From Atopobiaceae bacterium (GTDB lineage Bacteria; Actinomycetota; Coriobacteriia; Coriobacteriales; Atopobiaceae): a DNA stretch of 47,256 nt. Positions within the stretch are counted from its first letter, which is position 1, and each line of letters opens with the position of its first letter. Shown one piece after another: positions 32,434-40,307 of the stretch. The notes beneath the pieces were generated by a model. That model did not search any database and was not told where the DNA came from. It saw only the letters and a list, made by a program, of their open reading frames with translations. Position numbers and translations under genes: made by a program. The stretch lies in the NCBI GenBank assembly GCA_030525685.1, contig JAUNEG010000004.1, positions 12,098 to 59,353 on the forward strand, written 5' to 3'.

Positions 32434-32477
32434 AATCCATAGTTTTTATCGGTTACAATCGATAAAAACTACGGATT
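32434..32477. promoter_or_regulatory. 18-bp stem (one mismatch) before the third DUF4143 gene
   Basis: TAGTTTTTATCG (32440-32451) and CGATAAAAACTA (32460-32471) pair perfectly, and AATCC/GGATT extend the stem on the outside with one mismatch, giving 17 of 18 pairs and an 8-nt loop containing TACAAT. The right arm ends just before the GGAGGG ribosome site. It may be an operator dyad overlapping a -10 box, or an RNA hairpin controlling translation. Nearby TTATCGATTATGG (about 32406-32418) resembles one arm. Confidence 0.65.
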
Positions 32478-32487
32478 GGAGGGTGCC

Positions 32488-33687
32488 ATGATTGAGCGAC
32501 CGCACTATCTCAAAGCAATCGAACCGTTTATCGGGCAAGACGTCATCAAGGTGCTCACCGGAATGAGGCGAAGCGGCAAGAGCACCATCCTCAATGCCGT
32601 GAAGCAGCAGCTCGAGCAGTCGGGGGTTCCCTCCCAAAACGTTCTCTCCATGGACTTTGAGTCGCTCATATGGGAAGAGGCCGCCTCTGGATACCAGAGC
32701 CTCTACCGAGAGGTCATGCGCCAAGCCAATGGCGTTTCAGGGAAGGTTTATCTATTCTTCGACGAGATCCAAGAAGTTCCCTCGTGGGAGCGCGCCATTG
32801 ACTCATTTCGCGTTGACCTTGACTGTGACATCTATCTCACGGGCTCGAACTCCAAGCTCCTGTCGAGCGAGCTCGCATCGTTGCTCACCGGGCGCTACGT
32901 TACCGTCGAGGTGATGCCCTTCTCGTTTGGTGAGACGCTTGCTGCGACGGAAGGCTCACCTCATGAGGCGCTCCCTCTTTATCTCACGCTCGGCGGCCTT
33001 CCTTTTCTCAGCCACATCTCCTACGCGCGTGAAGCGTCGCTCTCCTACCTGCGGGACGTGTACAACTCGATACTTCTGAAGGACATCGTGGCACGCAGAG
33101 GGTTCCGCAATGTGGAGCAGCTCCAGCGCGTGCTGCGCTACTTCGTTTCTGAAATTGGGACCACGTACTCGGTGGACAACATCGTCAACACGCTGAAGCA
33201 GGCCGGGCAGAGCGTGTCGCGAGACAGCGTGTACAGCTATCTCGATGCGGCGAGCGACGCTAAGCTGCTGTCGCGTGTGAAGCGCTATGACGTGAAGGGG
33301 AAGGCAATCCTTCGGGGTGAGGAGAAGGTCTACCTCACCGACGTCGGGATTCGAGAGGCACTGTTCGGATCAAACGAGGCTCGCATAGACCTCGTCCTTG
33401 AGAACGTGGTGTTCTGCGAGCTCGCGCGACGTGGGTATAGCGTCTACGTTGGTCGTAACGGTACCAAGGAGATTGACTTTGTTGCCGAACGTGGTTCCGA
33501 AAGGATTTACGTGCAGGTCGCCTACCTTCTTGCAAGTGAGAAGACCGTCGAGCGAGAGTTCGGATCGTTTGATGGCATTCCGGATAACTTCTCGAAATAC
33601 GTGGTAACGCTCGACCCGATTAACCGATCTCAAAACGGTATTCGACATCTGCACCTTACGGATTTTCTGCTCGCTGAGGAGTGGTGA
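32488..33687 (+). CDS. AAA-type ATP-binding protein with DUF4143 domain (paralogue 3)
   Basis: 399 residues. Walker A GMRRSGKST (about 27-35), Walker B YLFFDEIQEVPSWERAI, sensor IYLTGSNSKLLSSELASLLT. C-terminal DUF4143: LENVVFCELARRGYSVYVGR, then EIDFVAERGSERIYVQVAY, with Gln in place of the nuclease Lys, as in paralogue 1. So paralogues 1 and 3 are one subfamily and 2 is another. Start is ATG 32488 behind GGAGGG, after a long hairpin. Flanked on both sides by REP-like hairpins, which suggests a cassette. Function unknown. Confidence 0.86.
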   Translation: MIERPHYLKAIEPFIGQDVIKVLTGMRRSGKSTILNAVKQQLEQSGVPSQNVLSMDFESLIWEEAASGYQSLYREVMRQANGVSGKVYLFFDEIQEVPSWERAIDSFRVDLDCDIYLTGSNSKLLSSELASLLTGRYVTVEVMPFSFGETLAATEGSPHEALPLYLTLGGLPFLSHISYAREASLSYLRDVYNSILLKDIVARRGFRNVEQLQRVLRYFVSEIGTTYSVDNIVNTLKQAGQSVSRDSVYSYLDAASDAKLLSRVKRYDVKGKAILRGEEKVYLTDVGIREALFGSNEARIDLVLENVVFCELARRGYSVYVGRNGTKEIDFVAERGSERIYVQVAYLLASEKTVEREFGSFDGIPDNFSKYVVTLDPINRSQNGIRHLHLTDFLLAEEW

Positions 33688-33775
33688 TTCAAAAGAGAAT
33701 AGGTCCCTTTGGAATCCATTTCTGGCAGAAACCGATTTCGGTATCAACCATATTTTGGCGGAAACCGAATTCAAC

Positions 33776-33808
33776 GATGTTGCGAAGGGACAGTCCCTTC
33801 GTAACATC
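33776..33808. terminator. Long hairpin (GGGACAG-loop family) downstream of the DUF4143 gene
   Basis: GATGTTGCGAAGGGA and TCCCTTCGTAACATC pair in 14 of 15 positions with a 3-nt loop CAG. Just upstream, 33723-33770 has a degenerate direct repeat (TGGCAGAAACCGATTTC / TGGCGGAAACCGAATTC). It could be a bidirectional terminator or REP-like element. Confidence 0.6.
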
Positions 33809-34068
33809 CATAGTGGCTGAGCTGCGCGTTTTCTGGACATGGCACCTTGGGCTCCGCGCCTTCCGCCCGACGCCGTCCCGTCTGGGCCGGCATCGTTCGG
33901 GTCAGATGGCAGCTCGTCCGCAAAGCGCCGCTCTGGAGACCCTTCGCGGCCCATGGGACCCGGGCGCCCCGCGGGCTGGGGCCCACGGGGCGCCGGGCCA
34001 CGCCCATGGTCAGTGGCGCGGTGGGCGCGCGGGCCCCGCCTGCCCGGCCCTCGCCGGTCGAGGCGGGC
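33809..34068. other. Gene-free stretch with a GC hairpin
   Basis: No credible gene on either strand. A 9-bp perfect inverted repeat, GGCGCCCCG (33963-33971) and CGGGGCGCC (33986-33994), lies in very GC-rich DNA downstream of the lipoprotein gene and may help end its transcript. Confidence 0.45.
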
Positions 34069-34584
34069 TTACGCGAGCTCGCGGATGGCCTCGGCGACGC
34101 CGCCCCCGCTTGTGAGGTTGATTGAGAGGTCGATGGGCACCACGGTGAGCGTGACCACGTCGGAACCCTCGTAGGTGACGACCTCAAGGCCCTTGTACTC
34201 TCTCACGTCGTCCGCCGACTGGCCGAGCTTGATGGTCTCGGGCTCCCAGATCTCCACGACGCACTCCTCCGGCGCGTCCGGAGTGGGCGCCATGCCGTTC
34301 ACCTGCGAGAGGGGCGAGAAGAGCTCCTCGATCTGCGCCTGGTCCGTGATCTCCGCGAGCTCCTCGCCGGTCGCGGCGTCGCGCACGACGGCGCGGACGG
34401 TCTTGCCCCAGTCGATGTCTCCGAGCGTCTGCGCGACCTCCGTGGCGTTCTCGGCCATGTCCGTGAGGGAGTCGGCGAGGTTCTGGGCCTCGTCGACCTT
34501 CTCTCCCAGCCCAAAGCACCCGGCAAGCGAGAGGGACAGCGCGGCGACGAGGGCGAGCACGGCGATGCGGTGGCGGTGGCTCAT
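34069..34584 (-). CDS. Lipoprotein of unknown function
   Basis: 171 residues. Type II signal peptide with lipobox LAGC (VLALVAALSLSLAGCFGLGE; Cys about 22). The following segment is helical and acidic (EAQNLADSLTDMAENATEVA), then a beta-rich domain with IDWGKTVRAVVRDAATGEEL and a Gly-rich end. Start at 34584 follows GAGGAG. It would be a substrate of the Lgt encoded at 6475. I do not recognise the domain. It is divergent from prfC, and the shared upstream gap holds a REP-like hairpin. Confidence 0.82.
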   Translation of the reverse strand: MSHRHRIAVLALVAALSLSLAGCFGLGEKVDEAQNLADSLTDMAENATEVAQTLGDIDWGKTVRAVVRDAATGEELAEITDQAQIEELFSPLSQVNGMAPTPDAPEECVVEIWEPETIKLGQSADDVREYKGLEVVTYEGSDVVTLTVVPIDLSINLTSGGGVAEAIRELA

Positions 34585-34608
34585 GGGAATCTCCTCACGT
34601 GGAAGTTC

Positions 34609-34637
34609 ATGACAGTTTACCCTGTCACCTTTGTCAT
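34609..34637. repeat. REP-like hairpin, copy 3 of the ATGACAAAGGTG family
   Basis: On the minus strand it reads ATGACAAAGGTGACAGGG and ends in ACTGTCAT, matching 13720-13748 in both stem and spacing. ATGACA pairs with TGTCAT. It lies in the divergent promoter region of the lipoprotein gene and prfC, just upstream of a TACAAT -10-like box (34656-34661) for prfC. Confidence 0.65.
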
Positions 34638-34687
34638 CATACCAGCTACAATAGCTGGGCTCAAACCAACTGCCACGGAGGAACCAC

Positions 34688-36301
34688 ATGCCAAGCCTTG
34701 AGGAGGAGATCTCTTCTCGCCGCACCTTTGCCATCATCTCGCACCCGGACGCGGGCAAGACCACGCTCACGGAGAAGCTGCTGCTCTACACCGGCACCAT
34801 CCAGAGCGCGGGCTCGGTCAAGGGCAAGGCCAGCGCCAAGCACGCGGTCTCCGACTGGATGGACATCGAGAAGCGGCGCGGCATCTCCGTGACCTCGTCC
34901 GTCCTGCAGTTCACCTATGAGGGCCACTGCGTGAACATCCTCGACACCCCCGGCCACCAGGACTTCTCCGAGGACACCTACCGCACGCTCATGGCCGCGG
35001 ACTCCGCCGTCATGGTGATCGACGGCGCCAAGGGCGTGGAGGCCCAGACCGTCAAGCTCTTCAAGGTGTGCGCGCTGCGCGGCATCCCCATCTTCACCTT
35101 CGTGAACAAACTCGACCACGAGACGCGCGACCCCTTTGACCTCATGGAGGAGATCGAGAGCGTCCTGGGCATCGGGACCTACCCCATGAACTGGCCCATC
35201 GGCAACGGGCGGACGTTCCGCGGCGTCTTTGACCGCGCGAGCCGCCGCGTCCTCGCCTTCGAGGGCGACGGCCGCGCCAACGCCACCAAGCGCGTGGCCG
35301 AGGTGGAGGCGGAGCTCGGCGACGTTGCCCTTGACGAGCTCATCGGCGAGGAGAACCACCGCGCCCTCATGGACGACATCGAGCTCTTGGACGGCGCGGA
35401 CCACGAGTTCGACCTCGAGGCCGTGCGCACGGGCAAGCTCACGCCGGTCTTCTTTGGCTCGGCGCTCACCAACTTCGGCGTGGAGCCGTTCCTGCGCGAC
35501 TTCCTGCGCCTCTCGCCGGCTCCCGGCGCGCACGAGGATGCGCTCACGGGCGAGCCCGTGGAGGCTACGGACCCGGACTTCTCGGGCTTCGTCTTCAAGA
35601 TCCAGGCCAACATGGACAAGAGCCACCGCGACCGCATCGCCTTTTTGCGCATCTGCTCGGGGCGCTTCGTGCGCGGCATGGACGCCTTCCACGTGCAGGG
35701 CGACCGCAAGATCAAGCTGGCCACGGGCACGGCGATGATGGCCGACGATCGCGCCACGGTGGACGAGGCGTGCGCGGGCGACATCGTGGGCCTCTTCGAC
35801 CCCGGGATCTTCTCGATCGGCGACACGCTCTGCAAGGTGGGCCGCCGCGTGCGGTTTGCGGGCATCCCCACCTTCGCGCCGGAGCACTTCGCGCGCATCG
35901 AGCAGGTGGACACCCTCAAGCGCAAGCAGTTCGTGAAGGGCATGGAGGAGCTCGCCCAGGAGGGTGCCATCCAGATCTTCCGCGAGTTCGGCGCCGGCAT
36001 GGAGCGCGTCATCGTGGGCGTGGTGGGCGTGCTGCAGCTCGAGGTCCTGGAGCAGCGCCTCAAGAGCGAGTACCACGTGGAGGTGTACCGCTCGCCCTTG
36101 CCCTACAGCCTCATCCGCTGGATTGACGAGAAGGACGGCGAGGTCGACATGCGCAGCCTCAACCTCACGCGCGAGACCCTGCGCGTGGAGGACATGCGCG
36201 GCGGCAAGCTGCTGCTCTTCACGAGCCCGTGGAACCTCAACTGGGCCGAGGAGCACAACGAGGGCCTGCACCTCTCCGAGTTCGGCAACGTCACGTTCTA
36301 G
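34688..36301 (+). CDS. prfC: Peptide chain release factor 3
   Basis: Translational GTPase of 537 residues that recycles RF1/RF2 from the ribosome. G motifs: SHPDAGKTT (G1), DTPGHQDF (G3), NKLDHETRDP (G4). The effector/switch region DWMDIEKRRGISVTSSV is the RF3 signature that separates it from EF-G. Length matches the family. Start follows CGGAGGA. It is a stand-alone gene, divergent from the lipoprotein gene and convergent with a small membrane protein, with a long palindrome between the convergent stops. Confidence 0.95.
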   Translation: MPSLEEEISSRRTFAIISHPDAGKTTLTEKLLLYTGTIQSAGSVKGKASAKHAVSDWMDIEKRRGISVTSSVLQFTYEGHCVNILDTPGHQDFSEDTYRTLMAADSAVMVIDGAKGVEAQTVKLFKVCALRGIPIFTFVNKLDHETRDPFDLMEEIESVLGIGTYPMNWPIGNGRTFRGVFDRASRRVLAFEGDGRANATKRVAEVEAELGDVALDELIGEENHRALMDDIELLDGADHEFDLEAVRTGKLTPVFFGSALTNFGVEPFLRDFLRLSPAPGAHEDALTGEPVEATDPDFSGFVFKIQANMDKSHRDRIAFLRICSGRFVRGMDAFHVQGDRKIKLATGTAMMADDRATVDEACAGDIVGLFDPGIFSIGDTLCKVGRRVRFAGIPTFAPEHFARIEQVDTLKRKQFVKGMEELAQEGAIQIFREFGAGMERVIVGVVGVLQLEVLEQRLKSEYHVEVYRSPLPYSLIRWIDEKDGEVDMRSLNLTRETLRVEDMRGGKLLLFTSPWNLNWAEEHNEGLHLSEFGNVTF

Positions 36302-36329
36302 GCGCGCCGCCCCCGCGCCGGCCCCCGCG

Positions 36330-36461
36330 CAAACTCTGACTTATGTACGAGCGCTCGACATCGTCTTCTGATTCCAATTCATATTTGTGCAGGTAAACGA
36401 GTCGTCCCGCCCTTCTCGCCAGCCGAGAAGGACGGGGCGCTCGTACATAAGTCAGAGTTTG
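36330..36461. repeat. Long palindromic element C with 25-bp perfect arms
   Basis: Arms of 25 bp (36330-36354 and 36437-36461, beginning CAAACTCTGACTTATGTACG) are perfect complements around about 82 bp. Inside: a GCAGGTAAA core (36392) and a nested hairpin CCTTCTCG-CCAGC-CGAGAAGG, in which the over-represented 9-mer is present as an inverted pair. The right arm contains the stop codon of the membrane gene at 36452. Located between two convergent genes, it may terminate both. Confidence 0.85.
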
Positions 36462-36859
36462 GGCTGCGGCGAGGTTCGGCGCGAGGTGGCGCAGCCGACG
36501 GCAAGGCCAATTGCGGCGGGGATGAGGCCGTACATGAAGGTGGCCAGGTCGGCCGGTGCGATGTTGGTGAGGCCGAGGGCGTTCGAGAGGCTGAACGTCG
36601 CCGCGGAGTGGAGCACGTAGAGGACGGCGATCGCGACCGGCGCGGCGAGGCGCCACCACCCGAGCCCGGCTGCGCGGCCGACCATGAACGCCGCCACGAC
36701 GCCGGCGATTGGCAGGGCGACGTGGAACGTCAGAATCACGTAGCCCATGATGCATCCTCCGCCGAGGGCGCCCGTCGCGAGGCTACCCCAGTACAGGGCA
36801 AGGCAGGCGAGCCAGACTGCGCCGTAGACGATCGCGGCCCTGATGAGACGCTTCTTCAT
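36452..36859 (-). CDS. Small membrane protein of unknown function
   Basis: 135 residues with four hydrophobic helices (AAIVYGAVWLACLALYWGSL; CIMGYVILTFHVALPIAGVV; LAAPVAIAVLYVLHSAATFS; TFMYGLIPAAIGLAVG). Start at 36859 follows GAGGAGG. The last codons and the stop lie inside the right arm of palindromic element C, so the element either supplied the stop or arrived within the gene end. No family recognised. Confidence 0.72.
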   Translation of the reverse strand: MKKRLIRAAIVYGAVWLACLALYWGSLATGALGGGCIMGYVILTFHVALPIAGVVAAFMVGRAAGLGWWRLAAPVAIAVLYVLHSAATFSLSNALGLTNIAPADLATFMYGLIPAAIGLAVGCATSRRTSPQPKL

Positions 36860-36932
36860 GGGACACCTCCTCGGTCGTGCCGTTACCGTCAGTCTACCCA
36901 GGAGAAAAAAAGAAGTCCGTCTCGTTGTGGTC

Positions 36933-36998
36933 GAGAAGGATGCACGGCCGACAGGTCCATCTACCTGCGGGAGCAACCGTCGGGCGCCCTTCGGTTGC
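36933..36998. repeat. Degenerate GCAGGTAGA-core element (element F)
   Basis: Minus-strand GCAGGTAGATGGACCTGTCG (core 36962-36968) resembles the core region of the element at 43970 (GCAGGTAGAGCGCCTGTCC). A GAGAAGGA copy lies at 36933-36940 and a 7-bp hairpin, GCAACCG/CGGTTGC, at 36973-36998. It lies at the junction where the Fic gene lost its 5' end. Confidence 0.45.
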
Positions 36999-37054
36999 CG
37001 CGAAAACTGCCAAATTGCTTACCGTCGGTTGGTGGAATTGCGCCGTGCGCGGCC

Positions 37055-38092
37055 GGGTCCACGCCGGCCGAGGTCATCAAGGTGGTCTGGGAGAACATCG
37101 CGCGCACGGGCGAGGTTCCGGAGGCGGCACCGGCACTCGCTGCCCAAGGCCCCATGGAACGCCTTGCCGAGCTCAGGGAATCCTTCGGAGAGGCAGACTG
37201 GCTCGTGAACCTGACCAAGGAAGAGATGCGGGACGAGCAGGTCTGGGTCGGCGGGACCGCATATAGTCCGCATGGGGCGCTCTTTGTGCCCCCTGTTCCG
37301 GAGAGGGTCGCCGCGTGCCTCGAGGATCTGGTCTCCTTTGTAGGCCGTGATGACGTTGGGCCCATCGCCAAGGCGGCAATCGCCCATGCCCAGCTCGAGA
37401 CCATTCACCCATTTATTGATGGCAACGGGCGCACGGGCCGCGCCCTTCTCCATCGCATCCTCAGGCGCGAGGGAGTCCTCAGCCATGCGACGCTCCCGAT
37501 CTCGGCGGGCCTGCTCCACGACGTCGACGGCTACATGTCTGCTATACGGTCCTATCAGGAAGGTGAGCTACTGCCGATCATCGAGAGCGTGACGGGCGCG
37601 TTGGAGCTCTCCCTCGTCGTCGGCCGGCGCGTGGCCGAGCGCATAGATGATGTCATGAACGGCTGGCGCTCGTCGATCTCCGAGCGCGCGGGCTCGGCGA
37701 TCTGGCGCTTGCCGGTGCTGCTCGCGGAGCAGCCCGTGGTCACTGTTGCCTATGTTGCGGAGAACTTGGGAATAACCCCGCGTGCCGCCTCCACGCTCGT
37801 TCAGCGGGCATGCGGATACGGCATGCTGCGCCCTCTGGGCTCGCGCAGGCGTGGCGACTACTACCAGAGCGACGAGCTCATAGCCGTGCTCGAGGACATC
37901 TCGAGCTCGGAGGGTATCCGGCGCGTGCTCGCGGGGCAGGTGTTCCAACAGTGGCCGCGCGTCTACCCTCGCGCCCGCGCGCGGCCGATCGCGGCGCCGG
38001 AGACAGCGATGGCCACGGCGAAGAGTAGCACCAGCCCGCACGACCCCGCGACCTCGGCCACCAGCGCCCCGCTCACCGCAGGTGCGGTGTAG
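37055..38092 (+). pseudogene. Fic/DOC family AMP-transferase, truncated at both ends
   Basis: The catalytic motif HPFIDGNGRTGR is intact, preceded by GPIAKAAIAHAQLETI and followed by a C-terminal winged HTH (VTVAYVAENLGITPRAASTL). The N-terminal part, including the segment before STPAEVIKVVWE, is missing: no upstream start or matching sequence exists, and a repeat-like stretch (36933-36998) lies at the break. The frame also runs past the expected end (GIRRVLAG) for about 45 codons that are the antisense of the ABC-2 gene. So both ends were lost. A shortened protein could still be made if an internal start were used, but none has a ribosome site. Confidence 0.65.
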
Positions 38093-39141
38093 ACCCGCGT
38101 GAGCGCGCTCACGACCCACCAGATGGGGGTGAGTCGACCCACTGCCGCCACGACCGTGCCCATGTTTGCCTGTTGGACCCAGGCGCCGCCGAGAAACGTG
38201 AGCACCATCGAGCCGATGTTGCCCGCTGCATGGACGACCTCGCCGCCCGAACCCAGCTCCCAGAGGAGGTACCCAAAGGCGGCTCCCACGAGGGAGAGCG
38301 CGAGCAGCGGCGGCTGCGCCAGGAGCACGAGCGTCGGGTCCACGCCCGTCAGGTCTTCCCGGCACCAGAGCCACCCCAGCGTCCCGAGCACCGCCCACAC
38401 GAAGACACCCACGGCAACGCACACGAGCACGACCTGCGCTCCCCACGCCGCCGTGCCGATTGGCGCGGCGAGCAGGCGCTGCCGGGTCGGCTGCTCGCGC
38501 CCGAGCGAGCGCAGGCCGGTCGCCACGAGAATGCCCACACCGCCAAAGAGCGCGTAGGTGGAGAACTGCATGAAGACAAGGTAGCCGGTCGGAAGCCCCG
38601 TGGTCTCGGTCTCGATAAGACCGACCTTCGCCTGCGCGCCCCGCGCCGCGCCCGTCCAGGCCACGGCCTCCCCCGTGGTTGCGTCCGTCTGGGAGAGCAA
38701 GGCAAAGAGCTGCTGCGCGTAGGAGCGCACGCGCTGGTCCATGAGGATTGCGGAGGTCTCCCGGTAGCTCGTTACGGTCTCGAGTGCGGGCATGGGGCCG
38801 GCCTCGCGCGCGGCGGCCATAAGCTTCTCCCCGTAGCCCTCGGGAATCACGAGCACGTAGCTCGCGAGGCCCTTGGCGGCAGCGTCCTGCAGGGCATAGG
38901 CGGTGTCGGGCAGCTCGACCCGCTCGCCGTCCGCAAGCGCGGCCTCGGCGATGGCGCGGGAGAGCTCGGAGCCGTCGCGGTCTATTACGGCCACGGTGGG
39001 GCGCGCGGTGACGTAGCTCGTGGCGCGGCCGCCCACCGAGGACGCCATGAGAAACCCCAGACAGGCAATCATGCCCACGTAGATCAGGATGAGCAGACGA
39101 TGGCGCAGGACCACGCGCCCGGTGAGCCTAAAGACGTGCAT
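37963..39141 (-). CDS. ABC-2 type transporter permease (second subunit)
   Basis: 392-residue membrane protein of the ABC-2 (YhgE/Pip-like) type: one N-terminal helix (LLILIYVGMIACLGFLMASS), a large external domain (about 45-190; VIPEGYGEKLMAAARE segment typical of ABC2_membrane_3), then five helices. Its start overlaps the end of the upstream permease gene by 14 nt. With the ATPase at 40308 it forms a three-gene export operon. The adjacent two-component system suggests an exporter for an antimicrobial or cell-envelope stressor; the substrate is unknown. Its 3' end overlaps the open frame of the decayed Fic gene. Confidence 0.86.
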   Translation of the reverse strand: MHVFRLTGRVVLRHRLLILIYVGMIACLGFLMASSVGGRATSYVTARPTVAVIDRDGSELSRAIAEAALADGERVELPDTAYALQDAAAKGLASYVLVIPEGYGEKLMAAAREAGPMPALETVTSYRETSAILMDQRVRSYAQQLFALLSQTDATTGEAVAWTGAARGAQAKVGLIETETTGLPTGYLVFMQFSTYALFGGVGILVATGLRSLGREQPTRQRLLAAPIGTAAWGAQVVLVCVAVGVFVWAVLGTLGWLWCREDLTGVDPTLVLLAQPPLLALSLVGAAFGYLLWELGSGGEVVHAAGNIGSMVLTFLGGAWVQQANMGTVVAAVGRLTPIWWVVSALTRVYTAPAVSGALVAEVAGSCGLVLLFAVAIAVSGAAIGRARARG

Positions 39142-40297
39142 AGCGCTGCCTCCTCATGAAGAGTGCCGCAATGGCAAGAAGAACCACGGAGATCGCAAGG
39201 AGCGCGCCCACGGAGGCGGCGAAGGGCGCAAGCGAGTCGTAGAACGTGAGCCGGTAGAACGCCTCGCCGGCCTGGGCGGCAGGGTTTATCGCCTGGACCC
39301 AGGGCAGGTGTGCCCAGAGCCAGTCGGAGAGCTCCTGCGAGGGCGTGCCGAAGAGGCCGGCCGGCACGGAGAGAGCCATCGTGAGGATGGTGAGCAGGGT
39401 GTCCTTTGCCTGCGTGGGGACGCCTGGGAGCGCGCCCACCGCAGCGCCGATCGCGCAGCTCACGAGTGCGCAAACAGCGCAGGCGAGGGCGGCGAGCCCT
39501 TCCCGCCCGCCGAGCGAGACACCCACGACAAGGCGGATGTAGGCGAGCGCCACGAGCTGGCAGGCAAGGCACACGAGCCACGAGGCGAGAAACGCGGGGG
39601 CGAGCTGGCGGCCGGGGCCGGTGGCAGAGACCTGCCGCCGCGCGCCCACCTCGGAGCCGTCGGCGCGCTTGGAGGTGACGAGCAGTAGGGCCACCTGCGC
39701 GCCCATGAGGCTCGAGAACCCGAGCATCGCGTAGTAGTAGCGCTGGAACCCGTCGGACTCGGCGCGTAGGACGGAGAGCCGCTCGGTGAGGACGTCGTCG
39801 CTGGCGAGCGCGTCCGCGAGCGCCGCGGCGGCGTCGGGGGAGGCCAGGGCCTCCGGGTCCTTCTCGGCCACGGTGGCAAGGGTCGCGGAGACCTGCTGGT
39901 AGCGGTCGAGGACAAGCTGGACGACGGCCTGGGAGAGGGTGCCCGCGTCCTGCGGGGAGACCCACATGCGCGGGGTGCCGTCCTCGTCTGTGGTGACATA
40001 GGCGCAGACGTCTCCGGCAAGGGTGGCGTCGCGCGCATTCTTCTCGCCGGGAAAGCGTTGCACGGTGAGGAGCGCATCGTCGCCTTTGGCGAGCGCGTCG
40101 AGCGCGGCCGCGAGCGCCGCTGCCTCGGGCGTTCCCTGCTCCACGAGCCCCACCTCGACGCGCGCGGCGTCGGTTTGGTAGCCGCCAAAGACAAAGGAGA
40201 AGATGGTCGCAAGAATGATGGGGAAGGCCATCACCCAGATGATGACCCCTCGGTTACGCAGGACCTGGATGAGGTCGCATCTCAGAAGTGCCGACAT
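39128..40297 (-). CDS. ABC-2 type transporter permease (first subunit)
   Basis: 389 residues, same ABC2_membrane_3 architecture: N-terminal helix VIIWVMAFPIILATIFSFVF, external domain with a long helical segment about 75-200, then helices including LVCLACQLVALAYIRLVVGV and VGALLAISVVLLAIAALFM. It is 10 nt downstream of the ATPase gene and 14 nt overlapping with the next permease, so the operon order is ATPase, permease, permease. Two different permeases with one ATPase suggest a heterodimeric channel. Confidence 0.86.
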   Translation of the reverse strand: MSALLRCDLIQVLRNRGVIIWVMAFPIILATIFSFVFGGYQTDAARVEVGLVEQGTPEAAALAAALDALAKGDDALLTVQRFPGEKNARDATLAGDVCAYVTTDEDGTPRMWVSPQDAGTLSQAVVQLVLDRYQQVSATLATVAEKDPEALASPDAAAALADALASDDVLTERLSVLRAESDGFQRYYYAMLGFSSLMGAQVALLLVTSKRADGSEVGARRQVSATGPGRQLAPAFLASWLVCLACQLVALAYIRLVVGVSLGGREGLAALACAVCALVSCAIGAAVGALPGVPTQAKDTLLTILTMALSVPAGLFGTPSQELSDWLWAHLPWVQAINPAAQAGEAFYRLTFYDSLAPFAASVGALLAISVVLLAIAALFMRRQRYARL

Positions 40298-40307
40298 GGT
40301 GCACTCC

